From Trichostrongylus colubriformis (taxonomy: Eukaryota > Nematoda > Chromadorea > Rhabditida > Trichostrongylidae): 64,000 nt of DNA. Under the pieces are notes generated by a model that worked only from the letters and a program-made list of their open reading frames with translations, did no database searches and was not told where the DNA came from. The translations under genes and the position numbers were made by a program. Of the stretch, positions 33,182 to 46,300 are shown piece by piece (within the stretch, counting starts at the first letter, position 1; each line of letters begins with the position of its first letter). The stretch covers positions 17,565,664-17,629,663 of the forward strand of contig OZ022257.1 of assembly GCA_963978905.1 (NCBI GenBank), written 5' to 3'.

Positions 33182-36100
33182 TCAGTTGCCAACGATCTGA
33201 ATGCCACTGAGCTCAACGTCACCCTGAATCTGAAGCCCTCCGACTTCATGTGGGTCGATGCGATGAGCGTATGAGCAGAATCGTTCGCCGTTCACGAAAA
33301 TCTGAAAAGTTCGGAATATGAACCATATTATATTCGTTTTTTTATCTTGTGTCGTTTATATGGAATTTTTGTGGGAAAAGAACAAGGCTTATTACTGGAT
33401 AGAAGCAAAGCGCTGCGAAGGTGGAGTATGCGCTGAGATACGGGCCAAGTGCCAGAAGTCATCCGAGATCTTCCTATTCAGGGGTGTATATACGTGTCAA
33501 GGCCATATGAAACGGTACAGTTTCTTTCAGGGGCCGGCATTTTATTGGGCTCTTCTTACAAATTATACCGGCTTTCAGATAGTAGTAGCCAGCTTATGGA
33601 ACTAGAGTAGAGGAGGCTCAATGGTTAGCCCGTGTTTGTCTCCTGTCTCCCTGATCCCTGAGGTAAACATAGTAGGTAATTAATAATCACAGCGCCTTTT
33701 TGCGTCCCTCTTTCGGAGATGAAGTGGCTGCTTTATTGGTATAACTTTCTCCATTTGCTGAATATGATGAAAATGCGTGTTGGTAATCATAAAAAGATAA
33801 AACTATAACAACCCTGTAGAACACAGCATAACACTTTTTGAAAAAACTTGATAGTAATTTTTTTGATATTAGTGAAGAAAGTGAAGTAAAATTCTTTCAA
33901 TTGCTGAGTCCCAAGAAACTCGGAATTTTCCTTTCCAACACCTGATCCCTATTCTTTTCTCGAGGTCATTTATCCTCGACTTAAGCTGTTGGTTAAAATA
34001 ATAAAGGATAAACTGCAGGATGCGCCACGCATACTACTTCCATTCAGCGACATGATGGCGAAGGAATACGATTTGGCCTGACTTGATTTGATGAGGGGCC
34101 CAATCGATGTACAAGTAAGTGTTTTTATTCCCCAAACGAGTCTGATACCAATTGAGCTACCCTGGAGGGATGGAAGGCTTGGTTGGCCTGCGCGGAAATG
34201 ATGCGGAATTCGATCGCGCATCATGAGAGGGAGCGCGCGCCACCTGTAACGACTCCACCTCTACCCACTTGCTAGTCATCCAAAACGTACTTGGACTATT
34301 AATCTGCCCTCTTTCCATCAGAAGCAGAGTTTTCCACTCTCACTGATGGCCAGGACAGATGGAGGTACCAAAGGGTACGTAAGCCGTACAAGGCGAGATT
34401 TGTTAACAGCTGTTTGATACTGACTATTCAACTGTTGCAAATATAGTACAGCATAATAAGAACTAAAATAAAAGCTAGGACAGCATTTTGCCATTTTTCG
34501 CCTGGTTGGGGTTTTATATAATATTCGTGCCAAAAACGCATGCGAGATCATAATCAATACACAAATTCAGCAGGAAAGCAGTGCAACTAGAAATTGCTTC
34601 CATATTTGTAACCAGAACCGTTATTTTCCAAAACACTATTTCACTGGAAGTTGTATTATTCACTGATTAGGACCGTGTTGGATACCATTATATTCCCATG
34701 TAAGTATTGACGGCTTTCTTTTCAGTCCCTTTTAAAAAACGAGACCGAAAAATCACAGCGGTAGACGGCAACAAACAATGAATATGTAATTGATGCCGTC
34801 ATGAAAACATCAGAAAAACCAGATGTGGGCCAAATGACCTCAATAAACTTCGTGATTATCCAGTTACTAGCAAACAGTTAGTACGATTCTTTAATCAAAC
34901 ACATTAAAGTAAACATTGAAGGATTAAGATTCATAAGAGGAAGATTTTATCTTTTAGGGACATGACACATCTACCTGTGACGCGCCGTACTGCGTAGGGA
35001 TACCGCTCAGAATCGTAGCTGCCTCAAATAAATATTTGGCCTACAGGAGGACGAGATAGATAGAAGACTATGTAGATAGTTCAATCCATAAATCAATTGA
35101 GTGACGAGTTTTAGAGCCTCTATCCTTTTGAAGAAGTTGGTCCCCTAGTGGAATGGTCTTGGGGATGAGGAGCCTGACTGTAGCGGCTGGAATTCGATCT
35201 AGGATTTGACTGCAATCACTTATGACCAAAATCACTAGTAATGTAATGTAAAGAGAAGCAACAAAAACGTAAAGGTCTTGAGTGGAATGTCACAGTATCC
35301 AAATACATAGAAATAGCATGCATTATAGAAATAAATATAAGTAAATGAAAAAGCAAAGTATGTCATTTCTTGAAGCTCAAGAATGAGCACATTGTCAGAA
35401 ATTTCGTGAACATTCAAAATTGAATACCATCTGTTACTGCCGGTCTTTTCCGGGAAACTTAACAATCTCGCCTAATACTGTTGATCTTCCTTGATTCCGA
35501 TTTCTTGTCCCTACTTGATCAATTTCTCTTCATGTCCCACTGCTTTGCTCAGCACCACTACCCCTTTTCGATGTACTAATAATGGCTTTAACCCAATACG
35601 ATCCCATAATCCTAGGCTCTATAAGGTCACTTGAGGATTATGTGCCAACCCAACTTTCTGTACTATGAAAAACAGGGAAGCGCAGCCCCTCGAATGGGAG
35701 GAAAATTTTAAAAACCATAGCTGTATCGAAATAACGACCGAATATAGGCTATAGGAGCATCCTTCGTTTTCGAATGAGCTTTAGCCATGCCTCATCGGAG
35801 CGCTCCACTTTTTTAAGAACAATGGCAAAGAACGATGGAAATTGCCTCGTCAACAATGCTGAATTGATGATGTGTTTAGATGAGAACGAGATTATGAGCG
35901 ATCTAGCGCGGATGATTATTAGCTCGTAAGGAGTAATGGTGATCAATGGAGTGTGCCGCAATAAAATGCAAGCAACGCGTAAATGCTAAATGCTATTATC
36001 ATTGTTTGATTTCCGGCTCCGGGCACGAGAGATACCAAACTAACTCTGCTAGAAGACCTACAAATTATAGCCACTTAATCTGAGCTAAATTCATCCAGAA

Positions 36101-39100
36101 TCAAAAGAATGGTTCATGGCAATCCTTTTTTGATAACAGTTAAATAATTCTGCAAAAAAAAAACGATTTTCCTACATAGCAGGAAGACGAGTCAAAAAAA
36201 TCGCAAAAAATTGTCCAACAGCTTTGAAGACATAGACATCAGCACTTGAATAAGTGTTAGTCTCATAAAATCGCTGCGATAATTTCCAAATAAACGTATA
36301 AAATGAATAAAAAAAAAGAAATGTGAATAAAAACTGCTGCACTTTTAGTTTGTCTAATATATGTATTGTTTAAACGTATAAAATGAATAAAAAAAAAGAA
36401 ATGTGAATGAAAACTGCTGCACTTTTAGTTTGTCTAAAATATTGTTTGAAGTATTGATAAATTTTTTGAAGTTTTTCTTAGATATTGTTTGATAGTATTA
36501 GATATTGTTTGATAGTAAAATATTGTCTTGCTATCCTTTTTCACCTTATCATTCTATTCAGTATTCTTGTTTCATGATAAAAATTTTCTTGAAAAATTGA
36601 CATTTTTGGCACTGTGCGCAAACTAACGATTGCATCAATATTTGGAAGCAACCGGTTTTTAGTTTGATTGAGTCCTTATCTTCGTACGGTCCTTCGTAAG
36701 AACACCAAGTCCATTGGATTGTGTAGCTATTTGACCAGAAAGAAGAGCTCAACCCATTTTAAAGCAATTTTTGCTGCAGGTTCCGTTCGGGTCAGTTGAT
36801 CTCTGTGACTGATAAATTCAGCTCACCTGATAAGCAAACTCTTCGTTCTTGATTTCCAAATCAAAGCCAACCCCTTTCTCGAAAGGATTCTTGCCTTCAC
36901 GTTCCTCATTGCCCCATTCGCCGTTGACGAACGAGTTTCTGATCACGCACTGAAAACACCAGCAACTTGAACTGCAAGTGAAAGGTAATACCTGTGTGAC
37001 GTGCAGGACGTCACATGCAGATCGAATGCACAAGAACAGAACCATTCAAGGGACGTCTACATTTCTACTTGGACACAATCACAGATCGATTCGATCGTTA
37101 TCGATTGATCGATTGGAACAACAAACCAAGGAACACACAGTTTTAGTGATAGAGTAGCGCTAACCTCGTTAGTACAACATGGATCGCAATTCTATAAGAA
37201 CGGATTGGTGAGCAGCAAAAAACACGACGGACAGCGACAAGAATCATGTCGCTTTGACATTGCGACTCAACATGAAATCCCGTGAGACGCATAATGCCAG
37301 TCATTGTGGCAACAGCTGCGAAAAGTTGAACCCAAGCAAGTTTCGCCACCCGCCCTCATTTTGTTTCGAATTCCCAGAAAGACAGACAGCTACTGAGTGA
37401 AAGAAAGACTAACACAACAACGAAAGACACGCAGAACAGATTAGAAAAACATACGCCCGGTTTGATTTTGCCGCAGATGAAACCCTTTGTCTGAAAATGG
37501 CGTCATAAAAACCTGAAACCTGGGTTTAACTGTGGCAACAGGGTCATGAGACAGACCTTCTCGTCGAAACGGGGATTGAAATGAAGTGCGATGTCACCAT
37601 TTTTCTTCAGAAGATTCACGTTGAACCTAAACAGTCGGTGATCAGATGTGATATAAGATGGGGAGAAAAGAGGCTGTCCAAGGATTGTCCAACATGATTC
37701 TAATCTAACCAAGCTTTTCTCCAGCCAGTACCTTTTATTTCAACTTCCCTTTTGCCTAGACGTCAATTCGCTCGAAACATGTGTACATCGTGGGGTAAAA
37801 TGGAGGTCATTCGAGGGTATGGTATAATTTTGCACCCTCCCCTTTACCCCCCCCCCCCTCCGCCCCCACATCGATTCCACTTTATGAGACCAATACAGTT
37901 CATACATGCAATAGAAACATTCACAAGCAGACAGAGGGGGGGGGGGAGGGGAAGCGATCCCCTCCCCTCTCCTACCCCCACCTAAACTATCATACGCCCC
38001 CCTCAAGATGATTTGTGTAGCTGGTATATGGAGGTTGCAAGGTTGTGGTTGTTTCCGAACAGAAATCGTTCGCTAACAGACTACCTCACCGCTTCCAAAA
38101 TCACTAAAAACGAAAGAGGGGCTCTAGTTGCTCGCTAACTGCGAACCTGTTCAACAAAAATAAACGACCCCATTCTGCAGATTCATCGCGTAAGGCTTGG
38201 ACCTGCTTATAAAGGGAATGATCCGAACAGAGGCCACCGCTGTCCCTAGATGTGAAGTTTGTGAATTTAGCGGCCCTTCCTGTATGCTTACACCTCTTCC
38301 ACCGCCATCCCTGAGAGTTTACATACACACCAAGGCAGCAACTTCCAAAAATTAGCTGGAGGTCATCACAAATGGACTCTTTGGGCAAGAGTGTAATTCG
38401 TAACTTCTGAAATTGCCACCTTAATGAGTGATACATGACAATGTGAGAGACAATTATCACCAGCTACAGATTTTTTAAAGAGGTTCTAGGTTAGGTAGAG
38501 TCCGGACCAACGAAGCGTTGGACCTTTCAAGGCATGCTTACCCAAGGGCATCCATTTGACTTTTCGAACCTACTGATCACATTGAGCATAAAAGAAAAGC
38601 TACTTTAAATCTTCAAAAAACCCAAAGAGTGGAAAACTTGTCAGTTCGGGTGGGAGGATCCAGCTCATTTCATGACCTCATGTGCGGGCTATGGCGGCAC
38701 CACTCCCACCTTCTTCTTCAAGATCCCTGATTGATTTTAGAGGCGTGGCTTATACCGAACAGGCTTATCAGATTATTATTCAGACTTTGACGAGGTTAAA
38801 GCTAGATATTTCCTTATCAGGGGCTCCCAATGATCACGAGCAAACGGAAGAGACATCCCTACGTCAAAACAACTCAATCATCCTTCCAATTTATCATATC
38901 GCAAAATCACGACACTCACTTCTTTGCCTTTTTCTCAGGCGTTCCGTAGATAACCAGTGTTTTGCCGGGTATGAGACCATTTTCAGCGATGCCTGACTCA
39001 TATGGAACTGGCTGAAAGGGGGTTCATTAGGATGGCGAAATTCATAACATACAATCTAAAGGACTCACATAGTACTTGCCACCCCACTGCACGTGGTTTA

Positions 39101-42100
39101 ACACAACATCCCCATCGATACTCAGATGAGTGACATGTTGAAGTGGAATGCGATGGTCGAATGATTTTACCTCTCTCTGAAAGAAAAGCAGTTCGACAGG
39201 CGACAAGCTGAACCAGGGGATGCTGCTGTAGCCCGGTGGGCCCTGAGAAGCTGACGGGCTGCCCTTGACTTTTACGGACTCTCATGAGCGCGGTGAGCCC
39301 TGCCGAACGAGCCCCTACTCTATTTCGTCATAGACAGTGACTAGTGCTCAAAAAGAGCCCTCGAACCATGTCAATCACTTAAGATCCCCAGAAAACAACA
39401 AAGTACATGGTGGGGGGCTCCTCTACGATTCAACGGGAGGCGTTTCTTTGTGGTAGTACAACTGCCTTGAAGGGAAACTTCAGAATTCAAGAATACGACA
39501 TAAACAGACACGGCAAAGAACTCACGCGATTGATGGAGACGGTGAATTTGCTGTCGTGCGCTCGGATTCGTATGTCGAACGCATCTCCCTTCTTAACTGG
39601 ATTCTTCTGCCTTTCCTCTTTGCCCCATGCTCCTTTTGTGTACGAATTGAACACCAACTGAAATTAATAGAATATGCACCTATTCATACGCGGAAGTAAC
39701 TGAATGTGACAAGAGAAGTCGCAGACTCCACTACATCCCATAGTAAATTCGTTCGTTCAAGCGGATGCATTCGCACAAAAAGCACCACCATCCACAAATA
39801 AGCCGAAAATCGACGCTGGCCCGCGCCCTACACTCATCCATCTAATTGAGGAAAACTCATTTCTTGCGCTTTCAAAGCTCGTAAATCACTTGAGCGGGAA
39901 ACCTCGTTATCGTGAAAAACTCCCAAGAGCATCTTAGACAGACGAGTACTGGGCTCTGAGTGTGCTTTTACCACCCACACATCAACCTAAAGCCCTGAAC
40001 TTGATTTTAGCTTTTATTCACTGTTTCAATCAACATTTCGAGAAAACAGATCAAACAGCACTGCAAGTTCAAATCCCTCAGGAGACTTTTGCGTCAGCTC
40101 GTGCCATCCAACATGATATGTGGAAATTTTATTCTTGCAATTTCAGTCGAACTGCCAATTATCGTTTGTCTTGGGTGTCTTTTGCCTTGTTTATCGTGAT
40201 TAGTAATACCCTACTCAACAAGGGCACGCAGTGGGTAGAGGAGCTGAATAGCCCTGTACGTGCCCTGTCGCTCTCAATATCAGATCTCGTGAGTGTTGAT
40301 GGAGCCTTCACTATTCTTCCCATCTGCCTTAGGTTGATTTATTAAGAATCCCTCCCCCCCCCTCCCTCCCTTCCTCGCGTAACTTAATGTTACATCGAAA
40401 TGCGCTCTGAAGTGTCATGAAGATTTGGAATCCCATACACAATCGCGAATCTTATTCACAATCTTTCAACTCCTCTTTCCCCATACTGTTGCTGACCCTG
40501 CTCCTAATAAGGGCTGCCGTGAGAGCGCCATCGATCACCGCACGTGTATCACAATGGCCTTATTTGAACAGCATACTGTCGGATAATGATGAAGGGGATA
40601 AAGAATCGGATGAATAGGCAGGAAATGAGGGCGTATACGGTGGATTAGCAAAGCAGACGACGTAAAAACCGTCGCCATAGCATAACTGTCTGATGAGCTT
40701 TTCCAAGAGAGGCGGAAGCCATGTTGTCGGCTCCGAAAACTACGGTAATGGAGGGGAAAGGGGGTAGTGGTGAGGGTACGATTATTTATTAATTACGAGA
40801 ATAATAAATTCAATGGACAAGTATATTCTTGAAGGGAAAGAAGGAGGTAGGGGAGTACGACTTTCTCCCCTCCTCATTCTTTCAGGAAATTTGTCCATTT
40901 AGCGCCATATGCGACAAGCAACTTCCACAAAACCGTCTATAATCCCATCTAATGCCATAAACAACAGCTGTTATGCGGGCAGACAGACTGAAACTTTCCT
41001 CTACGACAAGCATGACGACTTGCAACGATACGCGACTTCCGGGGGAGGTTTGTGATGATTTTCGCGATTGTTTTTATTTACGAAAAGCAGCTTAGCGGCG
41101 GAAGCAAAATGGCATGCAACACAGTTGTGAGACCGTTGTCGGATGGGCGACATAACGGCAAAACATCACAAGCGCACATCACAACAGCTGGATAGAAATG
41201 AAAAAAAGAAAAATAGCTGTTGGGGAAACACTTACTTTTCCTTCATCGAATCGCACGCTCACATGAAGTGGCACGTCGTTACCACTGAAGTCTGGACTGT
41301 CTTTGTGAAGATTGATATTGAACCTGACATGATAGCATCATAAGACATTTTTTGGAATCGTGGCGGGTATTTTTCAAAATATTTTCGATTAGGGGTGTTT
41401 GTCTTGCTTGCTGCCGCATTTTGCAATGCAACGTGTTTGACGTTTTCAAAATTTTCAACGGAAAAGATCTACCTTTTAGCCTCTTCGTTGGTTCTGCCAC
41501 GGATAATTAGGGTCTGACCCGGCTCGATCTTCTCCGTCAATTTACTGCGGTATGGAATATTCTGGAAATTTAGTAATTTTCCATTTGAATATGATCAAAT
41601 GATTTCAGATCAAAATTTTTTATGGATAGGACTTCTTCATAAATTAAGGGAATATGACCAGAGGAAGGCGTGAAGGTCTCCTCGCAATGGCGTTGACCTA
41701 CGAGTAATCAGACAAACCATGTTTTCCTGTTAATAGAGAAAAGCTACTTCCACCATTCTTCCAATATTTGTTTACTCCTCAAAAATCATATAGTCATTAT
41801 AAATGTAATCGATAAGGCAAAGGTGCACTTCCTGTTGTCGAAGGCCCTTGAAACCATAGGCAAGCCATATGTTGAGGAAAATTCTTACGAAATACAACCT
41901 CCCCTACTTCTTCTGCCTGAAATACAATCCCTGAGGGTTCCTCAACCCCTGCTTGACCCTATGTTACAGCGCTTTTTCTGAGCGTTAAATGGCTGGCCAG
42001 CCTTTTCAATCACCAAGTCTAGAATGTCTTCAAGCGTTTCCCAGAAACCAGCTGAGCTGAAAATGTGAAGGTCAGCGTGGATAACCTTTAAAAGGTTCAA

Positions 42101-43331
42101 AACGCTTTGCTGGGAGCCGGAAGTAGAAGTTTGGAAAATGATGAAAACGGCGACACACAATGAAATAAAATATTCACGATGTACTTAGCGAAGTGCCATA
42201 AAGTTGGCATACGGCTGGCCACGTCCAACACGACCAATGGAGTTGGTACAGCCGGAGCACAGGCTGCTGAGCGACCTGCTCTCGAAGATGTGCACACACA
42301 AATGGCTGTCGTTGGATTCGGTGATAGAAGTATTCAGTAGTGACAATAGACGATGATCGACAAGGTGCCGGTGTTTCACGAAGCAGTGGTGCCGATGGCG
42401 AACAACACCTGATACGCCACCTCAAGCACGTTCGATCCACTGCTTGGCTGCCACTTGTCACATTCACGTGGACGGACCTGATGCCTGATGCCACCGCTAA
42501 CGGGCAGAGATTTCGACTCGGCACAGCTGAGACGAACAGAATTGGAATTTCCCGAGAATAAGATCGGTAAAAGGTGGCCAGCCAGCGACGAGAAGCGATG
42601 GGGTCGCAGGCGTCGTGTCGCTAGCGGATTCGCTCATAGAAGCGCTGAAGAGCCTGGAGGCTGTGGGTGGGGGCGTGTCTTTGGAGGGGAAAAGTGAGGA
42701 CTTATCCCTCATGTCGTCCGTCCTTCCAAATGGATAAATGCTTGCGTATTATCAACAAAGAGCGACAGCTCGGAGCAAAGCAAAGCGCAGATGGCCAGTC
42801 CATGCATCATCGCGCCCAAAGTTGTTCAATTTGTAAGCTCCGTGTGCTTGTCTTTGCTGAAGGAAAAGTTGAGGCCATTCAAGCGCAGATATCGAAAAAC
42901 GCGTCTGAAAGACCATCGGAAATCTGAGATTATCCGCTTTCTCTAATGCAAATGTGCTATGATGGGGGCGGTTGCAGATGAAATGAGCTTCATACTCTCT
43001 GGTTTTCCTTGAAATGTCAGTGCCCTGAGAATGCAAACGCAACCAGACAGATTGCGCTTTACTGGAGGCATTAGGAGATTCCTTTGTCAGTCGAAAGTCT
43101 ACCAGGCGATCGTTTTTATCCGAAAAAAGCTTTTGACTGACGACTGCTCATCAAGAGTTTATCTGCCCTTCCGTCTTTAGGAGCCTCCACCTCGGTCTCA
43201 GTTGATGTAGGGTAACTGAGGGCTACGAAAACTACATATCAACTAAGAGGAGACATAGAGTCCTCCATTTATAAAGTCAAGAGACAGCTTATTGGAAACG
43301 TGAATAAACTTACGAATGTCCTATCGGTCAT
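33182..43331 (-). CDS. lec-1: Tandem-repeat galectin, lec-1 type, nine exons
   Basis: Exons, 5' to 3': 43331-43314 (candidate start, MTDRTF), 41561-41473, 41323-41236, 39657-39526, 39176-39069, 39011-38920, 37626-37557, 36949-36827 and 33301-33182 (stop TGA). All borders are GT-AG and phases agree across every junction. The product has 279 residues, the length I recall for the C. elegans 32-kDa galectin. The first sugar-binding domain (about 10-143) has HVSVRFDEGK, FNSY and GAWGKEER. The second (about 150-279) has HFNPRFDEK, IRNSFVNGEWGNEER and GLQIQGDVELSGIQI. The His, Asn, Arg, Asn, Trp and Glu positions that contact beta-galactosides are kept in the second domain. There is no signal peptide, as usual for galectins, which leave the cell by a non-classical route. 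Introns range from 57 bases to 3.5 kb. Exons 2-9 are secure; exon 1 (18 bases) is a prediction. Confidence 0.95.
33302..36826 (-). other. Last intron of the galectin gene (3.5 kb)
   Basis: Donor GTGAGC (36826-36821) and acceptor TTTTCAG (33302 side) bound it. It is by far the longest intron of the gene. Within it are two tRNA-like fragments (near 34140 and 35150) and the 80-base tandem duplication; no coding frame was recognised. Confidence 0.75.
36291..36450 (+). repeat. 80-base tandem duplication in the last galectin intron
   Basis: TAAACGTATAAAATGAATAA and about 60 more bases occur twice in a row (36291-36370 and 36371-36450) with few differences. The stretch is AT-rich. Confidence 0.9.
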
Positions 43332-46300
43332 GCTGTTCTGCAGGTGGTATGGTAGTTTAATGCTCCTGAAAAAAAGCCATTTGAGCCCTTTCCTCTTCAG
43401 AGGATGGAAACAGATTTGAAACGATGGTAATGATACACTCCGAGAATAGGCGAAGTGAATCTTTATAATAAAATTGACCAGAACTTGTTCACGAGGATTT
43501 ATGAGCGCTATGAATCCTTTTCTTTCAGTTTTCAGGGATTGGGAAGTTAAGCAGCGAAATGTGTAAGAGAAGATTAAGGAAACATTCGAATCGAGAATTT
43601 CATGAAGGCTTCGGAGCTAGAGACCTTAATAAGACCCCCAAATTCAAGCACATTATATCAAATGCAGTATTACACAGATCTCACTGCCAAGGAAGTTCAT
43701 GTAAACTAGAAGAGAGGTTTACTTCTGAAGTAAAGGAAGGAGGTATAAGAGGACAAACAAGAGTAATATTGTTATTTTTTACATTCCATTAACCAGCTGA
43801 CTGGCACCACTTCAACTCCCCCGCTCGACGCCACCCCCGCCGATGCTCCAATACGGGCATAATGGATGAGTAAGAGGACCGAGAGAAAGGGAGATGCCGT
43901 TTAACAGCTAGAACTTTTACAGCCCTGCTGAAATCATTGCAAATATTCACACCCAAGCTTATCTTATGGGTATCCCACGCTCCCCCGCAACTAGAACTGG
44001 CTTTGATAAATCTCTTATGAACTTGCCACGCAATCTATTTCATTTTGTATTTTTAGAAGCTTTTAAATTGAATTTGGTCGTATTTTGACAGGATGAAAAT
44101 AGCCGCTTTGCTCATGACGCACTCCTTTGCAGTTCGCTCTACTCTTTACTTTTCGAGCATCCACCCACTAATTGATAAGGTATTACTGCTGCAGTGAAGT
44201 GGAGAAAAGAAAGTAACTGTTTTTTGGCACCCTCACCCCCAACTTCATCTGTAAAAGGCTTTGCGCTCATTTTACAACTCAATTTTTTTTACTTTCCAGA
44301 CAATTTTAGTTTTGGGAATACTTTGACCTTCAGACTCGAACATATGCCCGCCACTGAATGGGATTTATGCTGCGCCCTATTCAAGAGTGGACATCAATTT
44401 TAGATCATGCCCATTTCCTCAAAAACGGTGTTCAAGTAGCTCACAAATCAGAAGCTTGAGCCCCCTATAAACCTCTAAAACAATCAGAGAGCAGGGTCAC
44501 ACTTTATTTCGAGCAACGTCACTTTTCAAGCACTAGGTGACAGTGCGTGGAACAGCTAGAGGAGGTGTTCGACCTACCGTATCCTGTTAAACCATACCCG
44601 CCATGTAGGGAGGGTCAAAATACAGGGCCATGCAATCAGTATCCAGCCACCTTAAGAAGCAAAAAAGAAGTGAAAAATTCTAGCAGTTCCAAGTCCTTTT
44701 GCAGCTTTTCACGTACTCAATCTCGTTGACTCAGAGGTGGGGGTGTATAGACGCTGACACCTCTATGAAATGAAATACTTGTGAAAGTTTCCTTCAAATA
44801 ATGAAGGTTTATATTTGAAAATTTACTTTGAATTGCATTTGTTTTGAATGAAATGACTAGCAGAATAGATAATCAATTGCTACAACTATTTAACAATAAT
44901 TTATTTGTTTGTAACAAAGATTTAATTTGGTTTCCGTTTCACGGGCCCTTAGACGAAACCACATAGAGGGGAATATGTATTCTCCTTCTATGCTCATCAA
45001 TAGGGGAAGGGAGAAAAACAATATTGAAGATGTGAATACTTTTATATATTATCATATGAAATATATTTATATATTATCAATATGTCCTATCACAGGAACT
45101 CTACGAACTTGCCCTGAGGCAAACCCCTGGATACTTTAGTGAACCACATGTGTGCAGGCGAAACATATGCGTGCAATAAGTGCAATGGATAATCAAGCCA
45201 ATGATTCTTCCTCTGAAACTGATTTATGACACATGCGAGAATTTTTTCGAACTCAGAACGTTGCGAGTGGGGTGTTTCTAGCAGAGGCAACAGCACATAT
45301 CGGCGCGAATGGGTTGGAAACGACGGCATTCTATGTGGCATGTGATTACAAGATGGACCGAGAACACTGGACGGTAACTGGGAAGTGTTGATTAGCTATG
45401 AGTGAGTGATGCACTTGATGTTTTCAACAACACCACCATACAGCAGACAATTGCCTACCGCATCAGTGCACCTAACGCCTAACGCTCAACACCACACTTC
45501 CGGTTCGTAGAACGACATGAAAAAAAACTTACAGTACAACGGATTTCACTGAGACCGAGCTTTTGGTACGCTTCAGACGAGCCATCGTTACAGCAACAAT
45601 GACGGACTTAGAATCAGACGGACTTGGAATCAATCTTTATGGGCGTTTTGATCGACGAAGTCACTCCGCAAATAAGAGAACGGATGACTAGCAGCTGAAA
45701 AATTGCTTGCTGCGTAGGAACATTCAAGAGGGCTCGTTTGTGTCGACTTTAGACCATACCTGGGAAAGGCTTCCTGCGACCCATGGGGGAGTTAAGGGGC
45801 ATTGCCATCGAGGAAAACTCAAGTCATTAACATGGTGGGAGGTTAAGATTTCAAACAAATGGGTTTTCCAAAGTACAACAGGGTGTAATTGACAATATGA
45901 CAGAGGAGTGTACAGATGAATAAAGCTTATTCTTCAATGAGATCGATCGATCGAGAGTGTTCTTCATACTAGCCCCTTACCATCATTACCTATCGTCCCA
46001 TACCCATTCGATAAAGAAACTCCATCTTCCTTAAGGGGGAGGGGCGGAACAAGAAAGGAAGAGGTTGATGTATTTCCAGGATAGCTCAAGCCTCTTTGTG
46101 TTTCCTCATGAAGAAAGGCAGTATCTCCTCCAGTCCTAATTCCAAAAACCATCCTACCTTTCCTCACCGGGTCTCTAATATGGCTCCTTGACTCTTGCAC
46201 CGCGAGTCGATTGCCCCTTCCAGTTCCTGACAGAAGAACTTCTATGACAAAGTTGTTAAAGACAGAGTGTCATTAGAGTTTTACTGAAGGCGTAGAGCGT

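Noticed and set aside
34120..34165. tRNA-like GTAGCTCAATTGGTATCAGA on the minus strand in a galectin intron
   Set aside because: Only a box A-like half is present; no box B or closing stem.
35138..35205. tRNA-like stretch with CCTAGTGGAATGGT and GGAATTCGATCTAGG
   Set aside because: The stems do not pair properly; at best an old SINE head.
42174..42524. 116-residue minus-strand frame upstream of the galectin exons, with overlapping frames on the other strand
   Set aside because: Several mutually overlapping frames in a GC-rich stretch, none with a domain; likely chance.
45526..45583. Alternative galectin first exon on the minus strand (MARLKRTKSSVSVKSVV with a GTAAGT donor)
   Set aside because: Its splice phase does not match the phase 0 start of the exon at 41561, whereas the candidate at 43314-43331 does.
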